Shown here in pieces: positions 46,905-57,567 of a stretch of DNA of 64,000 nucleotides. The translations under genes were made by a program, and so were the position numbers. Positions within the stretch are counted from its first letter, which is position 1; each line of letters starts with the position of its first letter. The notes under the pieces were generated by a model. The model did not search any database. It had not been told where the DNA came from and was given only the letters and a program-made list of their open reading frames with translations. The DNA lies in the NCBI RefSeq assembly GCF_947241705.1, contig NC_079263.1, positions 186,001 through 250,000 on the forward strand, written 5' to 3'. This DNA is from Saccharomyces mikatae IFO 1815. Taxonomy: Eukaryota > Ascomycota > Saccharomycetes > Saccharomycetales > Saccharomycetaceae.

Positions 46905-49900
46905 ATGGAAACAATTGATATCCAAAATAGATCTTTTGTTGTTCGTTGGGTAAAGTGCGGCCGTGGTGATGTGATCAACTATCAGATCAAACCATTGAAG
47001 AAATCTATTGAAATAGGTATCTATAAGAAGTTGAAATCCAGCGTAGATGACCATGCTTCTGCAGTTCACATTGCACCTGACACTAAAACATTGCTGGACT
47101 ACACAACGAAATCTTTATTACATAAGGGAAGCTCTGGTCATGTGGAGGAACATCACAGGCGTCCTTCCGAGCACTCTCATAATTCTAGTAATGGTCCAGA
47201 TAATAAGAGAAAGGAGAGATCGTATTCCTCGCTCTCGATCAGCAGCATACAACAGCAATCCCAAGAAATACCGTTACGTGAAAAACTCTCTGCATCAGGT
47301 TTCACTTTGGTCAAGAGGGTCGGTAATGTTTCAGGGAACACTATGGTTCAAGGCGATCTTGAAGTAAAAGATACAGATTACTATTATGCCTTTATACTGG
47401 ACAATTCGTCTTCTAAAAACGCAAAAAAGAAAATTCTTTTCAATGCGAGTGTAATTAATGGTGATAATCAATCAATGATTAGTACGAGGTCTACGCCCCC
47501 GACACGGCCCGCAGCCTTAAGTAGAACATCAACCCAACAGGACATGCTGTTTAGAGTAGGCCAAGGTCGTTACTTACAAGGGTATCTGTTAAAAAAAAGG
47601 AGAAAGAGACTACAAGGTTTTAAAAGAAGGTTTTTTACTTTGGATTTTCGATATGGAACTCTATCGTATTATTTGAACGACCATAACCGAACTTGTAGGG
47701 GTGAAATTGTCATAAGTCTGTCATCTGTTAGCGCCAATAAGAAAGACAAAATTATAATTATTGATTCTGGTATGGAAGTCTGGGTCCTAAAAGCTACAAA
47801 TAAAGAAAATTGGCAATCATGGGTTGATGCGTTACAATTCTGTTTTGATGACCAGTTTGAGGATAAAGATACCTCAACCTTGGAGGAAAATCCAGCCACT
47901 TTTGATGATGACGATGATGATGATGATGATGATGAGGGAACCAATATAAAAAGCCCTTTTCAAGACCGTGACCAACTCACACCTACGGCTACAACTAAAT
48001 CAGCGCTATCTCATAAACAGCATACTCAAGAGGGTACTGATGAGTCGTATGTGCCACTACCAAGCGATTCCTACGTTACTTTTTCTAGGAACCTGCGTTT
48101 GATTCAACAACGACTAGAGCAATGTAAGAAGGACTCTTTATCTTATAAGCCCAGTACATTTAATCAAAGATCAGAAGGTTTAAAAAGATCACCCTCTTCA
48201 TCTTCCGCCTTTCCTAATAATAGAGTAACTTTATTCAATCAATCTTCCTCCGGCATGACATCATCTGATTCATTGGTTTCTGAAGAAACTCCTTCTAACG
48301 CAACACATAATGAACATGCATTATATAATCAACTGGCAGACCTTGAAGTGTTTGTTAGCCGATTCGTTATACAAGGAGAGGTGCTATTTAGGGACCACCA
48401 GAACCTGTGTAAGAAGGCAAAAGATACAAGAGTTTCGTTAACTTCATATCTTAGTGAAAATGATGAATTTTTTGATGCAGAAGATGAAATCAGTCGGGGG
48501 GTCATTTTATTAACTGATACAGAAGACGATATTAATAATATAGTGGAAGAAACTCCTCTACTTGGCCAAAGCGATAAAAATGAGTTCAAAACAGAGGGTG
48601 AAGTTTCAGAAAACGAACAAATGGGTTTATCAAGTGTGGATAGCCATACAACTAACGACGAAAATCATAACCGTAAACATCATAAAAATCGTCATAAAAA
48701 TCGTCGTCGTAGCCACCAACACCATCAAAGAACCAAAAGTACACAGTCTTCAACAGAAACATTCACAAGTAAGGATTTATTTGCTCTCTCCTATCCAAAG
48801 ACTATTTCACGCCGTAATGACATTCCCGAAGCCGCAGCTTCTCCTCCAAGCTTATTATCTTTTTTGAGAAAGAATGTGGGTAAAGATTTGAGTTCTATTG
48901 CTATGCCGGTAACATCAAATGAGCCTATTTCTATCCTGCAGTTGATATCAGAAACCTTTGAGTACGCTCCTCTTTTGACGAAGGCCACCCAACGTCCTGA
49001 TCCTATAACATTTGTCTCAGCATTTGCTATTTCCTTCCTTTCCATATATAGGGATAAAACTAGGACCCTGAGAAAACCGTTCAACCCGTTACTGGCTGAA
49101 ACATTTGAACTTGTACGAGAAGATATGGGATTTAGATTGATATCAGAAAAGGTTTCTCACCGTCCACCGGTATTCGCCTTTTTCGCAGAGCATCTTGAAT
49201 GGGAGTGCAGTTATACCGTAACGCCATCCCAAAAGTTCTGGGGTAAATCGATTGAGTTGAATAATGAGGGTATATTGAGACTAAGATTCAAAACAACGGG
49301 AGAATTGTTCGAATGGACGCAACCAACAACAATTTTGAAAAATTTGATAGCAGGGGAGAGATATATGGAGCCTGTTAACGAATTTGAGGTACATTCCTCG
49401 AAAGGAGACAAATCACACATCTTGTTTGATAAAGCAGGTATGTTTAGTGGGAGGTCAGAGGGATTTAAAGTTTCTATAATCCCACCGGCTTCAAGTAGCC
49501 GCAAGAAAGAAATATTGGCTGGCAAATGGACACAGAGTTTGGTTAATGAAACCACACATGAAACTATATGGGAAAGTGGTGAATTAGTTAGCAATCCGAG
49601 GAAAAAATATGGATTCACGAAATTCACGGCAAATTTGAATGAAATTACAGAAATTGAAGAAGGTAATTTACCGCCAACGGACTCAAGGCTCAGACCAGAT
49701 ATTAGAGCATATGAGGAGGGAAATGTTGAAAAGGCTGAAGAATGGAAGCTGAAATTAGAACAGCTTCAACGTGAAAGACGTAATAAAGGGCAAGATGTTG
49801 AGCCTAGATATTTCGAAAAAATATCTAAGAATGAATGGAAATACGTAACCGGACCAAAGAGTTATTGGGAAAGAAGGAGGAAACACGATTGGTCCGATGT

Positions 49901-49916
49901 TCCTCATTTATGGTGA
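46905..49916 (+). CDS. OSH3: Oxysterol-binding-protein homologue Osh3
   Basis: 1003 residues (996 recalled in S. cerevisiae). N-terminal GOLD-like domain (about 1-175), PH domain (about 223-320, beginning [20 protein letters not shown]), an Asp run, a FFAT motif (EFFDAEDE near 520) for binding the VAP protein Scs2, a basic His/Arg-rich stretch, and the C-terminal ORD lipid-transfer domain (about 655-1003) with the signature in the variant form [15 protein letters not shown]. Binds PI4P at ER-plasma membrane contacts and activates Sac1. The extra length lies in low-complexity linkers. Confidence 0.97.
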   Translation: METIDIQNRSFVVRWVKCGRGDVINYQIKPLKKSIEIGIYKKLKSSVDDHASAVHIAPDTKTLLDYTTKSLLHKGSSGHVEEHHRRPSEHSHNSSNGPDNKRKERSYSSLSISSIQQQSQEIPLREKLSASGFTLVKRVGNVSGNTMVQGDLEVKDTDYYYAFILDNSSSKNAKKKILFNASVINGDNQSMISTRSTPPTRPAALSRTSTQQDMLFRVGQGRYLQGYLLKKRRKRLQGFKRRFFTLDFRYGTLSYYLNDHNRTCRGEIVISLSSVSANKKDKIIIIDSGMEVWVLKATNKENWQSWVDALQFCFDDQFEDKDTSTLEENPATFDDDDDDDDDDEGTNIKSPFQDRDQLTPTATTKSALSHKQHTQEGTDESYVPLPSDSYVTFSRNLRLIQQRLEQCKKDSLSYKPSTFNQRSEGLKRSPSSSSAFPNNRVTLFNQSSSGMTSSDSLVSEETPSNATHNEHALYNQLADLEVFVSRFVIQGEVLFRDHQNLCKKAKDTRVSLTSYLSENDEFFDAEDEISRGVILLTDTEDDINNIVEETPLLGQSDKNEFKTEGEVSENEQMGLSSVDSHTTNDENHNRKHHKNRHKNRRRSHQHHQRTKSTQSSTETFTSKDLFALSYPKTISRRNDIPEAAASPPSLLSFLRKNVGKDLSSIAMPVTSNEPISILQLISETFEYAPLLTKATQRPDPITFVSAFAISFLSIYRDKTRTLRKPFNPLLAETFELVREDMGFRLISEKVSHRPPVFAFFAEHLEWECSYTVTPSQKFWGKSIELNNEGILRLRFKTTGELFEWTQPTTILKNLIAGERYMEPVNEFEVHSSKGDKSHILFDKAGMFSGRSEGFKVSIIPPASSSRKKEILAGKWTQSLVNETTHETIWESGELVSNPRKKYGFTKFTANLNEITEIEEGNLPPTDSRLRPDIRAYEEGNVEKAEEWKLKLEQLQRERRNKGQDVEPRYFEKISKNEWKYVTGPKSYWERRRKHDWSDVPHLW

Positions 49917-50526
49917 ATGCGATAATTACATCCGTTTTCTTGTGTTTCTTCTCGTTTTTATGAACCCGAATTATTTATTCTCCGTCTCTTATAAATATCT
50001 ATACTAATGTTTCTTTAAAGTATTTTTACACCCTATATGTATCACGAAGAGCTTCATAAACCCTTATTTAATTTGATCAAAGTATTCTATGTTAATTGTT
50101 TTCCTTCCTTTTTCCTCAATTAAAGATTTTTTTTACAATTAGTTAACATATTTACGAAGACAATCACAGAATTAAATGAGATGAGAAATAAAAACATAAT
50201 GCATACTATCACTTAAATATGTAGCTATATTATAAGCATATTATTTAAAGTCACAAGTTATACAATACGGGCATCAATTCGAGATCCAAGATCTGTACGC
50301 GATCGATACACCCTAAAGATAACATAACTAATAACATGTGCCTTTTACAGGCCCTGCCAAGTCATAAAAAGGTGTTATTAATTTCGTCGAGAAAGATAAG
50401 GAGGAACATTGAGAAAAATATGAAGATCATCAACACTTTCCTATAGAAATGGGCCTTACGTCCATTTAGCCAATCGATAATACTTAATAGGACAATTCTG
50501 CCTCCTACTTTGATTACCTTTCACTA
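49917..50526. other. OSH3-QNS1 intergenic region
   Basis: 610 AT-rich bases with OSH3 3'-end signals (TATATGTA near 50034) and the QNS1 promoter. No ORF, RNA gene or repeat with support. Confidence 0.4.
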
Positions 50527-52671
50527 ATGTCACATCTCATTACTTTAGCCACGTGTAATTTAAATCAATGGGCACTGGATTTTGAAGGTAATAGAGACCG
50601 TATCCTAGAATCTATAAAGGTTGCCAAGGAGAGAGGTGCCAGGTTGCGTGTCGGTCCAGAACTAGAAATAACTGGCTATGGATGTTTAGATCATTTCTTA
50701 GAAAACGATGTTTGTCTTCATTCATGGGAAATGTATGCTCAAATCATCAAGAATAAAGAAACTCATGGGTTGATACTTGACATTGGTATGCCCGTCCTAC
50801 ATAAGAATGTCCGTTATAATTGTCGTCTGCTATCTTTGGATGGTGAGATATTGTTTATAAGACCAAAGATCTGGTTAGCTAACGATGGTAACTACAGGGA
50901 AATGAGATTTTTCACACCTTGGATGAAGCCTGGCGTAGTAGAAGACTTTATCCTTCCACCTGAGATTCAAACAGTTACGGGTCAACGACTTGTGCCATTT
51001 GGTGATGCTGTAATAAATTCATTGGATACGTGTATCGGTACAGAAACCTGCGAAGAATTATTTACGCCTCAATCTCCTCACATCGCAATGTCATTGGATG
51101 GTGTGGAAATCATCACGAATTCATCTGGTTCTCACCACGAACTGCGTAAGTTGAATAAAAGATTAGACTTGATTTTGAATGCCACCAAACGTTGTGGTGG
51201 TGTTTACTTGTATGCAAATCAAAGAGGTTGTGATGGGGACAGATTATATTATGATGGCTGTGCATTGATTGCCATCAATGGTACGATTGTTGCCCAGGGT
51301 TCACAATTTTCCCTAGATGATGTAGAAGTTGTTACCGCTACTGTAGACTTAGAAGAAGTGAGAAGTTACCGTGCGGCAATTATGTCTCGTGGTCTGCAGG
51401 CTTCGTTAGCAGAGATTAAGTTCAAGCGCATTGATATTCCTGTAGAATTAGCCTTGATGACCTCCAGATTCGATCCTACAGTGTGCCCAACAAAAACTCG
51501 GAAGCCTTTTTACCACTCTCCTGAGGAAGAAATTGCTTTGGGGCCTGCTTGCTGGATGTGGGATTATTTAAGACGTTGTAATGGCACAGGGTTTTTTCTG
51601 CCTTTATCTGGGGGTATTGACTCTTGCGCAACAGCAATGATTGTTCACTCTATGTGCCGATTAGTTACAGATGCTGCCCAAAATGGGAATGAACAAGTTA
51701 TAAAAGACGTTCGTAAAATAACGCGCAGTACCGATGATTGGATTCCAAGCAGTCCACAAGAGATAGCCTCAAAAATATTTCACTCCTGCTTCATGGGTAC
51801 AGAGAACTCATCTAAGGAGACAAGAAGTAGAGCTAAAGACCTTTCTACCGCTATCGGATCCTACCATGTTGATTTAAAAATGGACTCCTTAGTATCCAGC
51901 GTGGTATCCTTATTCGAAGTGGCCACTGGCAAAAAACCAATATTCAAAATATTCGGAGGTTCTCAAATAGAGAATTTGGCTCTACAAAACATTCAGGCAC
52001 GTCTAAGAATGGTCCTTTCTTATCTTTTTGCACAACTGTTGCCGTGGGTTCGTGGGATCCAAAATTCTGGTGGTTTGTTAGTATTGGGTAGTGCCAATGT
52101 TGATGAATGCTTACGCGGGTATCTAACAAAATATGACTGCTCTTCTGCTGATATCAACCCAATTGGGGGAATTTCAAAGACTGATTTGAAAGGATTCATA
52201 GCTTACGCATCAAAGGAATATGACATGCCAATCTTGGATGACTTTTTGAATGCTACGCCAACTGCAGAATTAGAACCTATGACTAAGGATTATGTTCAAT
52301 CGGACGAAAAAGATATGGGAATGACGTACGAGGAATTGGGTGTGTTTGGTTATTTAAGAAAAGTTGAAAAATGTGGTCCGTATTCTATGTTCCTAAAACT
52401 TCTTCATCAGTGGTCTCCAAAGTTGACGCCCCGTCAAATATCTGAAAAGGTTAAAAGATTTTTCTTCTTCTACGCTATTAATAGACACAAACAAACTGTT
52501 TTAACTCCCAGCTATCATGCTGAACAGTATTCACCAGAAGACAACAGATTCGATTTACGTCCTTTCTTAATTAACCCAAGATTTCCGTGGGCTTCAAGAA
52601 AAATTGACGAAGTTGTTGAACAGTGCGAAGCACATAAAGGCTCAAAACTTGACATCATGTCAATTGATTAG
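50527..52671 (+). CDS. QNS1: Glutamine-dependent NAD(+) synthetase
   Basis: 714 residues. N-terminal nitrilase-type glutaminase domain with the catalytic triad visible: Glu45 in [10 protein letters not shown], Lys114 in [10 protein letters not shown] and Cys175 in GTETCEELF. The C-terminal ammonia-ligase domain has the ATP pyrophosphatase P-loop [12 protein letters not shown] and the [19 protein letters not shown] active-site segment. Converts deamido-NAD to NAD; essential because salvage and de novo routes meet here. Confidence 0.98.
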   Translation: MSHLITLATCNLNQWALDFEGNRDRILESIKVAKERGARLRVGPELEITGYGCLDHFLENDVCLHSWEMYAQIIKNKETHGLILDIGMPVLHKNVRYNCRLLSLDGEILFIRPKIWLANDGNYREMRFFTPWMKPGVVEDFILPPEIQTVTGQRLVPFGDAVINSLDTCIGTETCEELFTPQSPHIAMSLDGVEIITNSSGSHHELRKLNKRLDLILNATKRCGGVYLYANQRGCDGDRLYYDGCALIAINGTIVAQGSQFSLDDVEVVTATVDLEEVRSYRAAIMSRGLQASLAEIKFKRIDIPVELALMTSRFDPTVCPTKTRKPFYHSPEEEIALGPACWMWDYLRRCNGTGFFLPLSGGIDSCATAMIVHSMCRLVTDAAQNGNEQVIKDVRKITRSTDDWIPSSPQEIASKIFHSCFMGTENSSKETRSRAKDLSTAIGSYHVDLKMDSLVSSVVSLFEVATGKKPIFKIFGGSQIENLALQNIQARLRMVLSYLFAQLLPWVRGIQNSGGLLVLGSANVDECLRGYLTKYDCSSADINPIGGISKTDLKGFIAYASKEYDMPILDDFLNATPTAELEPMTKDYVQSDEKDMGMTYEELGVFGYLRKVEKCGPYSMFLKLLHQWSPKLTPRQISEKVKRFFFFYAINRHKQTVLTPSYHAEQYSPEDNRFDLRPFLINPRFPWASRKIDEVVEQCEAHKGSKLDIMSID

Positions 52672-52779
52672 TACACAAAATTAAAAGAACCAAGTGGGTA
52701 CTTAGTATGATATTATATATTTTGTCACATTGTTCAATCATAAAAAACGATATAAGATCAACATCTAATATTTTTATCT

Positions 52780-53982
52780 TTACTTATTTTGCATCGGTTT
52801 ATGTTGACCCCAATTAGTCTTGATTACTACGTTCTTAGAATCATTCCGTTTCCAGAAATCAATTAAAGTAATCGCTGTCTTCGTGGGGGAGTCTTCTTGA
52901 ATAAAATGACCCGAGTCTTGGAAAACAACTAGTTGGTACTTACCTTGCATTTGCCCAACAATTAACTCTTTATCTAGGTTTTCATTTCCCGCCAATATTA
53001 ATAATTTACTTACAGGTAGAGCTACGAAGGAGTGTGATAGGCCTGTAAACCATGTATCCCAGAAAGGGCTAAAGGTTTTTAGATTAGTAATCCTCACAAC
53101 TTTCTCCGACTTAACCGGAGTAAATAGAGCTGGTATAGAAATTTCTGCACTTGTCCTCAATCTCGATAATGCATGCTGAACATGCCAATCGACTGCGTCA
53201 TCGATTGACCTGAACACATTCGGTGTATTCCGCAGAAAATGTTCAACCTTATTTAAAGCCTGAATAGCAGCCTCTTCTACAATATCTAACATAGTAATAC
53301 CAAGAATTTTCTTTTGTAATTCTGTTGATAATTTAGGGTATGCAAAAGTACATATACTTCCACCAAGGGAATGACCGACCAAAATAATAGACACGTTCTG
53401 AAGTGGCTCTTGGCTTATTTTTGACTTATACCAATAATTCAATAGGCCTACGAAATCCTCAATAAAAGAATCTCTATTAAAATTCATAGGATTACCAATC
53501 TTCGTGGGGCTTGTTTCCGCATGGCCTCTGGCATCAAATGCGAAGCATCCGCATTTCCCTTCGAGTTTAATATTTAACTGTTTGGCCAAGTTTGCAAACG
53601 ATAAACCTGAGGAGCCTGCCCCGTGATGGAAAATAAATATGGGAATTGAAGTAGTATCAGATGGCGATGAAGAAGGTAATGTGTAATAGGTATTTATGTT
53701 GAGACCCCTCTCAGTAAACTTTACCAGTTCCTTATTATCAAAAAAATCCTTCCAACTGGGTAAACTACTCTTCTCCTTACTTGGAAGACCTCCAGCAAGA
53801 TCGCCATTTTCGACCTCATGAATTTTGTTCCTATTTTGCCCACCATTGAACGACGGAAGGGATCCTAATGCATCACCATCGTTTTCTTCATCCTCATCTG
53901 CTTCTTGGAACGTTGTATCTAGCACATTTTTAGCTCTCTCAAACTGGGACAAAGCGATTTTCCTCCTCAAATCGTCTGCCAT
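52780..53982 (-). CDS. PPE1: Protein phosphatase methylesterase 1; also mitoribosomal-associated (Ppe1)
   Basis: 400 residues. Alpha/beta hydrolase with oxyanion loop FHHGAGSSG (about 119-126), nucleophile VGHSLGG (Ser205) and a late GHFIQEDSP histidine. It removes the carboxyl methyl group from the PP2A catalytic subunit C-terminus and has also been recovered with the mitochondrial small ribosomal subunit. Divergent from PTC7 with an unusually large gap. Confidence 0.96.
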   Translation of the reverse strand: MADDLRRKIALSQFERAKNVLDTTFQEADEDEENDGDALGSLPSFNGGQNRNKIHEVENGDLAGGLPSKEKSSLPSWKDFFDNKELVKFTERGLNINTYYTLPSSSPSDTTSIPIFIFHHGAGSSGLSFANLAKQLNIKLEGKCGCFAFDARGHAETSPTKIGNPMNFNRDSFIEDFVGLLNYWYKSKISQEPLQNVSIILVGHSLGGSICTFAYPKLSTELQKKILGITMLDIVEEAAIQALNKVEHFLRNTPNVFRSIDDAVDWHVQHALSRLRTSAEISIPALFTPVKSEKVVRITNLKTFSPFWDTWFTGLSHSFVALPVSKLLILAGNENLDKELIVGQMQGKYQLVVFQDSGHFIQEDSPTKTAITLIDFWKRNDSKNVVIKTNWGQHKPMQNK

Positions 53983-54904
53983 TAGAAATTTGAAAATGTC
54001 TTCAAGATTTCAACTAGTTTGCTGTCCACCTTTGGCCTTTAGTTACACATTAGTTGAATTCTTAACGCTAGAACAAGTTGTTAACATCCCTAAATAGACT
54101 TATTGTGTGATTTAAGCTATTACCCGACATTTAATGACAGCAGTAGGATTTTATGCTATATTGCTATGAATAATTCGAACAGAACATAGTCAACTTGAGT
54201 GAAAGTTAAATAACAATAGTATTCTATTTGCCATAAAAATATACATCTACTTTCTGCAGTCTTTTAGTCTCTGGAAATTTTGGAGCTTTCGAGGGTCAAT
54301 AGTCACCCTAAGGTTAGAACTGATAAGAATTACGTTGCACATAACACTTCTTCTTCTTGCAGCATTTGAGCCTGTTTTTAAGAGCCTTTAGTAATCTGTT
54401 CAATTATTTCGTGGCTTTTTAGTTCCCATTAGACTGTTCCAAAATCACAAGCGTGCAATTATCATCATACGCTGTCGAGCCACCTCCTTAATTGCAACAA
54501 TTCTACTTCACAAACATCTGGGTGAGAAAAAAGTTTACTACCCATCGTGATTTGTACCGGGCGATAAGGAGTATCACACAACATTCTCTACTAGACTTGA
54601 CAATTCCTCCATAAGTTTACGCATCGCCCAATTTCAGTTTTAATAATTATATGCTTTCAATTAGTGTTTTCTGTTCCAGTTTTGTTTATGTTTTCTCAAC
54701 AGATGAGAGGTTTTTCGTTATCAGAGCTTTCTTTCCATTAAATTCACGATTATAGAGCCTTTCAAGTATGTCAGTGATGATGTTTCCTTTAAAGCTTTCT
54801 TCTAGAAGGAGAATGCGTGCCTTTTGTTAAAGTGAGAGTTGTACCTGACTGAAATAACCTATTATACTATGATAATCTGAGATGTGGTTCAGAATTTCGA
54901 TTTT
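53983..54904. other. PPE1-side half of the long PPE1-PTC7 gap
   Basis: About 920 bases. A Reb1-type TTACCCG at 54120-54126, 138 bases upstream of PPE1, and a 10-of-11 match to the ARS consensus (GTTTATGTTTT, 54684-54694) are the only motifs I can name. No ORF of note. Confidence 0.4.
54684..54694 (+). other. Near-match to ARS consensus
   Basis: GTTTATGTTTT matches WTTTAYRTTTW at 10 of 11 positions in a long AT-rich gap, a typical setting for yeast origins. Single-motif matches are common by chance. Confidence 0.2.
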
Positions 54905-55389
54905 TCAGTTAGCCAAAAATTTGGCCACAGATACATCCTTTGTTTCATTGAGCCAGTTTTCCCATGAGGAATTAATTTTGTTATGACGCTCTCCATCTGA
55001 TACATAACTTAGAAAATTCGTCAAAATATCTGCTATCGGTTGCGCTGTCACCGTAGAACTGACATCACAACAACTCGATTGTGATAAACTTCTTGGGGAT
55101 TTCACCGTGGGCTCACTCTCTTGCTACTGTTCACAACACAGAGTGTTAAACATAGTCCGTCTGTTGCATTTATTTCTCGCAATCAAAACATGATGATTTG
55201 TCATGGCGTTCACATTGCACCCTTCTCCTCTTTTAAATCAACGTCACCAGAACCTATCATTTTGATGTAACCTCTAATTGTTACAAAAGAGTAATATGCA
55301 CATATTGCAGTTATCCGCATTTCAGAATCTTTGTGAGTTCCCGAACTGTTACCAGTACACTCAATAAGATTGTACGGATGCGAAAGCAA
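54905..55389 (-). pseudogene. Probable relic of a small unknown gene between PPE1 and PTC7
   Basis: On the minus strand, a frame from an ATG at 55202-55204 to a TGA at 54905-54907 spans 100 codons broken only by one TAG at 55124-55126. Composition on both sides is protein-like: RNKCNRRTMFNTLCCEQ before the stop, and TAQPIADILTNFLSYVSDGE then SSWENWLNETKDVSVAKFLAN-type residues after it. Just upstream (55213-55389) a second frame shows 58 more coding-like codons (e.g. NSSGTHKDSEMRITAI, GSGDVDLKEEKGAM). I do not recognise the family. It could be a lost gene, a stop-readthrough gene (the stop context is TAG CAA), or chance. Confidence 0.35.
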
Positions 55390-55751
55390 TCAGTAGCACT
55401 GTTGAGACTTAAATAATCAAGTATGTATTTCTTTTCCAATGATTGTTCATTTAAAACAGGATCTTACACCAAAAAATCAAGTATATCATCTTCATAAGCT
55501 TACTGTAACTTGTTGACCTACCATCCTCTTTTTTTAATGCTATTTGAAGATTCATCCTACCTAGACTAGTACATTGAAGGTGCCATTGAATTGCCATATG
55601 TTACATGTTCTATTCTCTCAACCTCATCTTTGTTTAGTAATTTTAAACGCGAGGTTCATTATGGCAGGGGACAAAAGTAAAATATACATACATACATACC
55701 ATACACAAGATGAAAAGTGATTGAAGATAAAAAGAAACAAAGGCACTAAAA
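55390..55751. other. PTC7 upstream region
   Basis: About 360 bases. Further coding-like minus-strand words exist in shifted frames (around 55420-55600) that may belong to the adjacent relic; otherwise it is the PTC7 promoter with ATACATACATACATACC before the start (near 55684-55700). Confidence 0.4.
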
Positions 55752-56876
55752 ATGTTCGCAAATGTTGGATTCAGGACATTAAGGGTTTCTAGGGGTCCTG
55801 TATATGGTATGTTTATTATTTTGTTCATCGGTGCACTTATTACTAAATTTGCTGGACATTTACTAATTGACTCAGAGACCGATTTCTCTCATATTTTAGG
55901 GTCTTACAGCCAAATCATCAGTTTTTCGAAAAGAACCTTTTATTCAGGTGCCAAAAATGGGTACCAGTCAAACAATAATCATGGTGATGCCTATAGTTCA
56001 AATGCACAAACAGGACCATTCACCTATAAAACCGCAGTAGCTTTCCAGCCAAAAGATAGAGATGATCAGATATACCAAAAACTAAGAGATTCTATTAGAT
56101 CACCAACAGGAGAAGACAATTATTTTATTACATCGAACAACGTCCGGGACATTTTCGCGGGTGTCGCAGATGGTGTTGGAGGTTGGGCTGAACATGGATA
56201 TGATTCCAGTGCAATCTCAAGGGAGTTATGTAAAAAAATGGACGAAATAAGTACTGCTTTAGCAGAATGCTCATCCAAAGAACCGTATTTAACTCCAAAA
56301 ACAATTCTTGGTGCTGCCTACAAAAAAATAAAGGACGAGAAAGTTGTAAAGGTGGGTGGAACAACAGCAATTATGGCTCATTTCCCACCCAATGGAAAGT
56401 TACAAGTTGCAAACTTGGGCGATTCTTGGTGTGGTGTCTTTAGAGACTCTAAACTTGTATTCCAGACGAAGTTCCAAACGGTTGGATTTAACGCACCTTA
56501 TCAGTTGTCGATTATTCCAGAAGAAATGTTAAAAGAGGCTGAAAGAAGGGGTAGCAAATATATTTTAAACACCCCTGCCGATGCTGATGAATATAGCTTT
56601 CAATTAAAGAAAAACGATATTGTTATATTAGCTACCGATGGTGTAACCGATAATATTGCTGCAGAGGATATAGAGCTTTTTCTAAAAGATAACTCCGCCA
56701 GAACAAAGGATGAATTACAGCTATTAACTCAGGATTTTGTGAAGAACGTTGTCAGTCTAAGCAAAGATCCTAGTTACCCCAGTGTTTTTGCGCAAGAAAT
56801 CTCTAAATTGACTGGTAAAAACTACAGTGGTGGGAAAGAAGACGATATAACTGCTGTCATCGTAAGAGTTGATTAA
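55752..56876 (+). CDS. PTC7: PP2C-type protein phosphatase Ptc7 with in-frame intron
   Basis: Spliced product 343 residues (join of 55752-55806 and 55900-56876); unspliced product 374 residues because the 93-base intron has no stop and keeps frame. PP2C motifs: FAGVADGVGGWAEHG, VGGTTAIMAHF, VANLGDSWCGVF, LATDGVTDNI and KEDDITAVIVRVD. Spliced Ptc7 is a mitochondrial phosphatase controlling coenzyme Q synthesis through Coq7. The intron-retained form gains a membrane segment and is placed at the nuclear envelope/ER in S. cerevisiae. Both isoforms are encodable here. Confidence 0.96.
   Translation: MFANVGFRTLRVSRGPVYGMFIILFIGALITKFAGHLLIDSETDFSHILGSYSQIISFSKRTFYSGAKNGYQSNNNHGDAYSSNAQTGPFTYKTAVAFQPKDRDDQIYQKLRDSIRSPTGEDNYFITSNNVRDIFAGVADGVGGWAEHGYDSSAISRELCKKMDEISTALAECSSKEPYLTPKTILGAAYKKIKDEKVVKVGGTTAIMAHFPPNGKLQVANLGDSWCGVFRDSKLVFQTKFQTVGFNAPYQLSIIPEEMLKEAERRGSKYILNTPADADEYSFQLKKNDIVILATDGVTDNIAAEDIELFLKDNSARTKDELQLLTQDFVKNVVSLSKDPSYPSVFAQEISKLTGKNYSGGKEDDITAVIVRVD
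55807..55899 (+). other. PTC7 intron (93 bases, translatable)
   Basis: 5' splice site GTATGT at 55807-55812, a branch-like TACTAAT at 55861-55867, 3' site TTTTAG ending at 55899. The length is a multiple of three and has no stop. The encoded stretch FIILFIGALITKFAGHLLI is hydrophobic enough for a membrane span. Splicing restores the S. cerevisiae-like junction VYG-SYSQ. Confidence 0.9.
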
Positions 56877-57024
56877 CAACCCATTATATACGCATGAAGA
56901 GCAATGTAAATAAGAATGCAGCGTCATAAACAACACTATATGAACACAAGGCCATTTTAATAGAGCTACATATAAGTCTGCATATATAGTAAAAATCTAA
57001 AGAACTATATTCGCAACAGGTTAC

Positions 57025-57532
57025 TCAATCAAAAGAGCGTTTTAAAACAATCTTTTTGATCTTATCTCTTTCTGTTTTTAACTTCTCTTCCTCTTCAAGG
57101 ACATCAGAAACAAACTTGACATCCGTTGGTAACTGTAAAACTCTTGATTGTGTTTTCTTACCACTTTTAGTCAAAAATGTAAACGCAATTTTTTTTGGCT
57201 TAGATAATTTTTCGTAGCCCTCCATGTCTGAGGAAAGCTCCTCATTCCTTTTTATTAATAAAGGTTTTTGAACGATAGCTGGCTTCGAAATTACGGGTAT
57301 TTTACTAGCAACGACCTTTTCGCTCTTTCTCGCGTCTATGGATTCTTGCATCATCTGTTGGAATTGTCTCTCCAATTCTTCCTCCGCTTTCCTTTCCTCT
57401 TCATCTTTTAGCTTCTTCTCATACTCCTCATACATTCGTTTCATTTCAATATCTCTATCCGCGTCAAGGTCACCACCATACTCCAAATCAGAGTCGCTGT
57501 CTTCATCACCATCATCGTCATCATCATCATCG

Positions 57533-57567
<35 letters not shown>

